Of a DNA stretch of 64,000 bases, positions 60,305 to 64,000 are shown piece by piece. A model generated the notes under the pieces. It did not search any database and was not told the DNA's origin. It saw nothing but the letters and a program-made list of their open reading frames with translations. Made by a program: the position numbers and the translations under genes. Origin of the DNA: Sandaracinus sp964481145. Its GTDB lineage: Bacteria; Myxococcota_A; Polyangia; Polyangiales; Sandaracinaceae. The stretch's first letter is position 1; every line of letters starts with the position of its first letter. The DNA is taken from NCBI GenBank assembly GCA_964481145.1, contig CAYZTA010000009.1, forward strand, positions 1 through 64,000. Reading direction: 5' to 3'.

Positions 60305-61777
60305 ATGCGCGAAAAAAAGCAGATTCTGATCGCCGATGACGAGGCCAATCTGAGACGTGTTCTCGGGGCTCAACTTCAGCGTGACGGTTACGATGTCCTT
60401 TTCGCCGAAGATGGAGAGCAGGCCCTCGCAATGCTCTCGGATCATCATGTCGATCTGGTGATCAGCGATCTGCGGATGCCCAAGCTCGACGGCATGCAGT
60501 TGCTCAAGCGCGTGGTCGAGAACAAGCCCGAGCTACCGGTGATCATCATCACCGCCCACGGCACCGTCGACACGGCCGTCGAGGCGCTCAAGCTGGGTGC
60601 CTTCGACTACGTCACCAAGCCCTTCGATCGGCATGAGTTCAAGCACGTCGTCGACAAAGCCGCGCGCACGGTGGAGCTCACCGAAAGAGACTTCGCGTCG
60701 TCTCATTTCGGTGCGGGTCCAGTCGAGCGCGGGAGATATCGACTGATCGGCCAATCCCAGCCGATGGTGGAAGTTTATTCGGTGATCGACAAAGTGGCCG
60801 ACACTCCGAGCACCGTGCTGATCACGGGCGAGAGTGGAACAGGCAAAGAATTGATCGCGCGCGCCTTGCATGAACATTCGTCTCGCCGCGACAAACCCTT
60901 CATTCGGATCAACTGTGCAGCAATTCCTCGTGATCTCATCGAGAGTGAGCTGTTCGGATACGAGAAAGGTGCATTTACAGGCGCGGTGACCAGCAAGCCA
61001 GGGCGCTTCGAGCTTGCCCATGGCGGCACCCTGTTTCTCGACGAGATCGGTGAGATTCCTGTCAATATGCAGGTGAAGTTACTGCGTGCCATCCAAGAGC
61101 AGGAGTTCGAGCGCGTGGGGGGGGTGAAAACCATCCGCGTGGATGTGCGGCTCGTGGCAGCAACGAATCGAGATCTCGCCGAAGAGATCAAAGAGCAGCG
61201 TTTTCGAGAAGATCTCTATTATCGATTGAACGTCGTTCAAGTTCGATTGCCACCTCTCCGAGAGCGCAGGAGTGATATCCCCCTTCTGGTTGAACACTTC
61301 GTTCTTCGTTTCCGAGAGCGTCTCCACAAAAAGAGTCTGATTGGCGTCACTGACGCTGCGATGGATGTGTTGCTCAATCATGGTTGGCCGGGCAACATCC
61401 GCGAGCTCGAAAATGTGATCGAGCGATGCACTCTTTTCTGTGATGGAGAGCGAATCGACCACGGCGATTTGCCGCCTGATTTGCGCGCGACGCACTCCAC
61501 GATTTCGCAGAGCCCATTGCTCCGAGCGCCCACGCCGGAGTCCGAAGCAGGCGACGATAGCGCGACCGATGATGACGAACCTGCCGCGAGCGGAGAGGTC
61601 GGACTCAAGGAGCTCGTTCGTGAAGCGGCCGCGAAGATTGAGCGCGATTTGATTTTGCGCGCTTTGCAGCAGACGGGCAGCAACGTCACGCACACAGCGA
61701 GACTCTTGAAGATTTCCCGAAAGAGCCTTCAAACGAAGATGAAGGAACTGGGGCTTCGTGAGTCGCGTGATGAATGA
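60305..61777 (+). CDS. NtrC-family sigma-54-dependent response regulator
   Basis: A 490-residue regulator. The N-terminal receiver has ILIADDEANLRRVL, the phosphorylation Asp in LVISDLRMPKLDG and the switch Lys in DYVTKPFDRHEF. The AAA+ domain has GESGTGKELIARALHEHSSR (Walker A), the sigma-54-contacting ELFGYEKGAFTGA, FLDEIGEIP (Walker B) and RFREDLYYRLNVV. The C-terminal Fis-type HTH is ALQQTGSNVTHTARLLKISR. No histidine kinase lies nearby. I use the ATG at 60305; an ATG at 60250 overlaps the previous gene. Confidence 0.94.
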   Translation: MREKKQILIADDEANLRRVLGAQLQRDGYDVLFAEDGEQALAMLSDHHVDLVISDLRMPKLDGMQLLKRVVENKPELPVIIITAHGTVDTAVEALKLGAFDYVTKPFDRHEFKHVVDKAARTVELTERDFASSHFGAGPVERGRYRLIGQSQPMVEVYSVIDKVADTPSTVLITGESGTGKELIARALHEHSSRRDKPFIRINCAAIPRDLIESELFGYEKGAFTGAVTSKPGRFELAHGGTLFLDEIGEIPVNMQVKLLRAIQEQEFERVGGVKTIRVDVRLVAATNRDLAEEIKEQRFREDLYYRLNVVQVRLPPLRERRSDIPLLVEHFVLRFRERLHKKSLIGVTDAAMDVLLNHGWPGNIRELENVIERCTLFCDGERIDHGDLPPDLRATHSTISQSPLLRAPTPESEAGDDSATDDDEPAASGEVGLKELVREAAAKIERDLILRALQQTGSNVTHTARLLKISRKSLQTKMKELGLRESRDE

Positions 61778-61865
61778 TCGACCATGTCGGTCATTGTCAG
61801 ATTTCTCGCGCATGATGGGTGGATGTAGAGGTCCCTATTTGCGCATGAAATGATGTATCGGAGAA

Positions 61866-61924
61866 TCCTCCGGTAGCGGAGTAATGTTGCGTCATGGTAA
61901 TCTGGTACAAAATCTACCGGAGGA
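61866..61924 (+). promoter_or_regulatory. RNA hairpin that sequesters a ribosome binding site
   Basis: TCCTCCGGTAG (61866-61876) is exactly complementary to CTACCGGAGGA (61914-61924). The 3' arm contains GGAGGA (61919-61924), which sits four or five bases before the ATG at 61929. In RNA the stem would hide this Shine-Dalgarno site; opening it would allow translation of the 53-codon ORF. The 37-nt loop has no stable fold that I can see. Confidence 0.5.
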
Positions 61925-61928
61925 CTCG

Positions 61929-62090
61929 ATGCACGCGAACATCAGGCCAGGGGAAAGCCTAGCTGAGTCGGCTTTTGCATTGTTCAACGTTGAATTTGTA
62001 GTTGGAACTGAGCACCAAACGCGCCGATTGACTGCGCTCGATGTCGTTTTGACGACAAATGTGTTCGAACCGCTCTCTCGTATCACGTAG
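61929..62090 (+). CDS. Small ORF (53 codons) upstream of the AONS-GNAT gene
   Basis: The ORF MHANIRPGESLAESAFALFN...TTNVFEPLSRIT begins four bases after GGAGGA and ends 147 bp before the alpha-oxoamine synthase gene. It is not similar to any family I recognise and has no signal peptide. A 12-bp perfect palindrome, TTCAACGTTGAA (61983-61994), lies within it and could be an operator. It may encode a leader peptide or small signalling protein, or be non-coding leader sequence; codon bias is weak. The remainder of 61778-62236 has no other gene. Confidence 0.35.
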   Translation: MHANIRPGESLAESAFALFNVEFVVGTEHQTRRLTALDVVLTTNVFEPLSRIT

Positions 62091-62236
62091 CCGTACGTTC
62101 GACGCGATCTTCGATGTTCGCGCATCACACGTAAACAGCTGTTCGTGACCTGTTCGTGTCTCAGTGCAACGGCCGAGCATCCGCTCGCCGATCACTCGAG
62201 ATATGTTCTTTTTCAAGCAATCAAAAAGGGGGATCA

Positions 62237-64000
62237 ATGGAAACATCTGAGCTTTTAGCGATGATTGAGACGTTGCATTCGGACGCTCGGAGTCGAGGCC
62301 TGTTCTTTCAGACATGTGAGGAAATAGAACTAAGAGGGCGGCTCATTCGTTTGCATGGACGCGACTTGGTGTCCTTTGGTTCTTGCGGGTATCTTGGGCT
62401 TGAGTCCCATCCAGCGCTGATTGAAGGTTCAGTCGAGATGACACGGCGTTATGGGACGCAATTCGCATCATCTCGCGGGTATTTGTCCGCACCTCCGTAC
62501 GAGGAGTTCGAAGCGACGCTGGGACGCATTTTTGGCGCGCATGTCCTGACGATTCAAACGACGACGTTGGCGCATCAAGCGATGTTCGACACATTTCTTA
62601 CTGAGAAAGATGCGATCGTCCTCGATCACCAAGTGCACTATAGCGTTCAACGTGCAGCGACGTTGGCGCGGGCGGCGGGCGCGCGTGTGGAGCTCGTGCG
62701 CCATGAGCATCTCGAGCAGGCGGAAGAGTTGATTCGGAACCTTGCGCGTCAGTATCGATCCGTGTGGTTTGCGACCGATGGAATCACCAGCATGTATGGT
62801 GATCTTGCGCCAGTCGGGCTTTTGACACGTTTGCTCGACATCGCGGAGAACGTGCGCGTGTACGTCGATGATGCGCACGGCATGTCGTGGTGTGGTGAGA
62901 ACGGACGAGGATCGATCCTGTCACGCATGGAATTTCATCCGAGGATGGTCGTCGCGACGTCTCTTGCAAAGGCGTTTGCGGGCGGTGGCGCGGCATTGGT
63001 ATTTCCTCATCGTGAGGAATGTGAGCGTGTTCGTCTCTGTGGGGGTCCTTCCGTATTCAGCGGTCCGCTCCAGCCTCCGATTCTAGGAGCCTCTCTTGCA
63101 TCGGCGAGGCTGCACGTCTCAGGCGAATTGTGGCGCTTGCAGGAAGAGCTCGCGGCGCGCGTGGCTTATGCGAATGCTCGCATCATCGAGGCAGGATTGC
63201 CGCTTCTGGTGGAGAATGAGACGCCGATCAAATTCGTACGATGCGGATTGCCGCGTGTCGCGGCCGAGATCGCAGAGCGTCTCGCGAAAGACGGAACCTA
63301 CGTGAATGTGTCGATGTATCCCGCGGTTCCAATGCGTCGTGCGGGGTTGCGGATGGGAATTACGCGTTCGCATTCCGAAGCAGATATCGATCGGCTCGTC
63401 GAAGGGCTCGCGCGGCATGTTCCTGATGTGTTGCGAGAGGAGGGGGTGCGCATGGCGGATCTCGACGATCTGTTTGCGCAATCGGTCGTTCGCGACCGCG
63501 CTCCGGCCCTCGAGAAGAGTTTTCTCTCGGCCATCGTGGAGAACGTGTCCACGGAAATATTGCTCCCAGCGCTTCCAGCGGGACGAGCTCTCGCGGCGAC
63601 GGCCCATCAGAAACGAATTCGCGAAGAGGAAATCGGGCTGACGGTGCAGCACGTCGACTCGATTCGAGAGCTCGATCGCGAGGAATGGAACAGCGCGCTC
63701 GGAGCGGTCGGTTGCGTGAGTTGGGAGGCGATGCTGGGTGTAGAGAATGCGTTCAACGTGAAGCAAGAGCGTAAGGAGCATCGATGGGATTTCGATTACA
63801 TCGTGGTTCGTGATGCTCATGATCGCCCCGTGGCGATGACCTCCCTCTGTACAGCACTCCAGAAGGACGACATGTTGATGCGGGCCAAGGTGTCAGAAGC
63901 CGTCGAGCGTGTGCGGCTTCATGATCCATATTTCCTGACGTCTCGTGTGACCGTGACGGGTTCCAACCTGTCCGAGGGACGTCACGTGTTCATTGACGAG
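62237..64000 (+). CDS. Alpha-oxoamine synthase fused to a GNAT-type acyltransferase (partial, runs off the window)
   Basis: At least 588 residues, no stop before the edge. ATG 62237 has AGGGGGA upstream. The first ~410 residues are a fold-type I PLP enzyme of the AONS/KBL/SPT group: FGSCGYLGLESHPAL, the pocket Asp in VYVDDAHGMSWCGE and the Schiff-base Lys in TSLAKAFAGGG. Such enzymes condense an amino acid with an acyl thioester (BioF, CqsA, serine palmitoyltransferase). After a linker, residues ~480 onward (VDSIRELDREEWNSALG, FDYIVVRDAHDRPVAMTSLC) look like a GNAT-like N-acyltransferase. The pair could make and then acylate an alpha-amino ketone or lipid. A downstream partner gene is not visible. 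Confidence 0.85.
   Translation, partial: METSELLAMIETLHSDARSRGLFFQTCEEIELRGRLIRLHGRDLVSFGSCGYLGLESHPALIEGSVEMTRRYGTQFASSRGYLSAPPYEEFEATLGRIFGAHVLTIQTTTLAHQAMFDTFLTEKDAIVLDHQVHYSVQRAATLARAAGARVELVRHEHLEQAEELIRNLARQYRSVWFATDGITSMYGDLAPVGLLTRLLDIAENVRVYVDDAHGMSWCGENGRGSILSRMEFHPRMVVATSLAKAFAGGGAALVFPHREECERVRLCGGPSVFSGPLQPPILGASLASARLHVSGELWRLQEELAARVAYANARIIEAGLPLLVENETPIKFVRCGLPRVAAEIAERLAKDGTYVNVSMYPAVPMRRAGLRMGITRSHSEADIDRLVEGLARHVPDVLREEGVRMADLDDLFAQSVVRDRAPALEKSFLSAIVENVSTEILLPALPAGRALAATAHQKRIREEEIGLTVQHVDSIRELDREEWNSALGAVGCVSWEAMLGVENAFNVKQERKEHRWDFDYIVVRDAHDRPVAMTSLCTALQKDDMLMRAKVSEAVERVRLHDPYFLTSRVTVTGSNLSEGRHVFIDE

Noticed and set aside
61778..62236. Sigma-54 (-24/-12) promoter upstream of the AONS-GNAT gene
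   Set aside because: I looked for GG-N10-GC given the adjacent NtrC-type gene; only near matches with nine spacer bases were seen.

Overview
The window reads as chromosomal DNA of a myxobacterium (Myxococcota, most likely a Polyangia/Sandaracinaceae-type organism). This is inferred from the moderately high GC content, dense coding on both strands, about a dozen predicted lipoproteins with Asp/Ala/Ser/Gly-rich linkers, Myxo-type disulfide repeats (CGDG...EECDDGN), MopE-like metal-binding repeats, PEGA-domain proteins and a GspC-like PDZ lipoprotein. I found no tRNA, rRNA, CRISPR array or intact insertion sequence.

Layout. 0-6 kb is an eroded accessory segment: a palindromic repeat, an RNA 2'-phosphotransferase (kptA), a CPBP protease, a cytochrome c remnant beside a 132-bp element with 17-bp terminal inverted repeats, a GAF-LuxR regulator, an Lnt-like acyltransferase with an odd C-terminus, a Cys-rich lipoprotein and a Cys-rich gene remnant. 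6-14 kb holds housekeeping genes (era-der overlapping, pfkA), a MopE/DUF4215 lipoprotein, an MFS-spermidine synthase fusion and a second, inverted copy of the edge repeat followed by strong hairpins. 14-23 kb is a complete seven-gene Mrp-type Na+/H+ antiporter operon (mrpABCDEFG, minus strand, mostly 4-bp overlaps), with msrA and an ABC exporter upstream. 22-38 kb is mixed metabolism and stress: a PolX/PHP protein with a degraded polymerase site, an aminotransferase-like protein without the PLP lysine, a FAD/Rieske oxidoreductase, a BON plus dodecin pair with charged disordered leaders, a KAS III enzyme, a dienelactone hydrolase, methyltransferases, an M23 peptidase, a rhodanese lipoprotein, a lone GmrSD-type (DUF262/DUF1524) defence nuclease and rimO.

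38-49 kb is rich in secreted proteins: an eight-repeat TIG protein, a lipoprotein gene frameshifted at a G run, a YjdM/PhnA protein, a large lipoprotein joining a lamin-tail domain to a GWD-like phosphohistidine/ATP-grasp module, a four-repeat CCG lipoprotein, a DUF523 protein and a lipoprotein serpin with a predicted P1 Arg. 49.8-61.8 kb is a tightly coupled plus-strand run: a PEGA beta-barrel protein, a hairpin, an exported protein, a sigma-70-family factor, a FecR-TPR protein, a vWA-like lipoprotein, a thymidylate kinase lacking the Walker A lysine, a PDZ lipoprotein, a TPR-PEGA protein, an FG-GAP lipoprotein and an NtrC-type response regulator. This looks like an envelope-sensing and regulatory operon.

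The right edge carries a partial gene for an alpha-oxoamine-synthase/GNAT fusion. Before it lies a 53-codon ORF whose ribosome binding site is paired in a perfect 11-bp hairpin. The best candidates for an undescribed system are the 52-62 kb coupled operon and this hairpin/small-ORF/fusion-enzyme locus.
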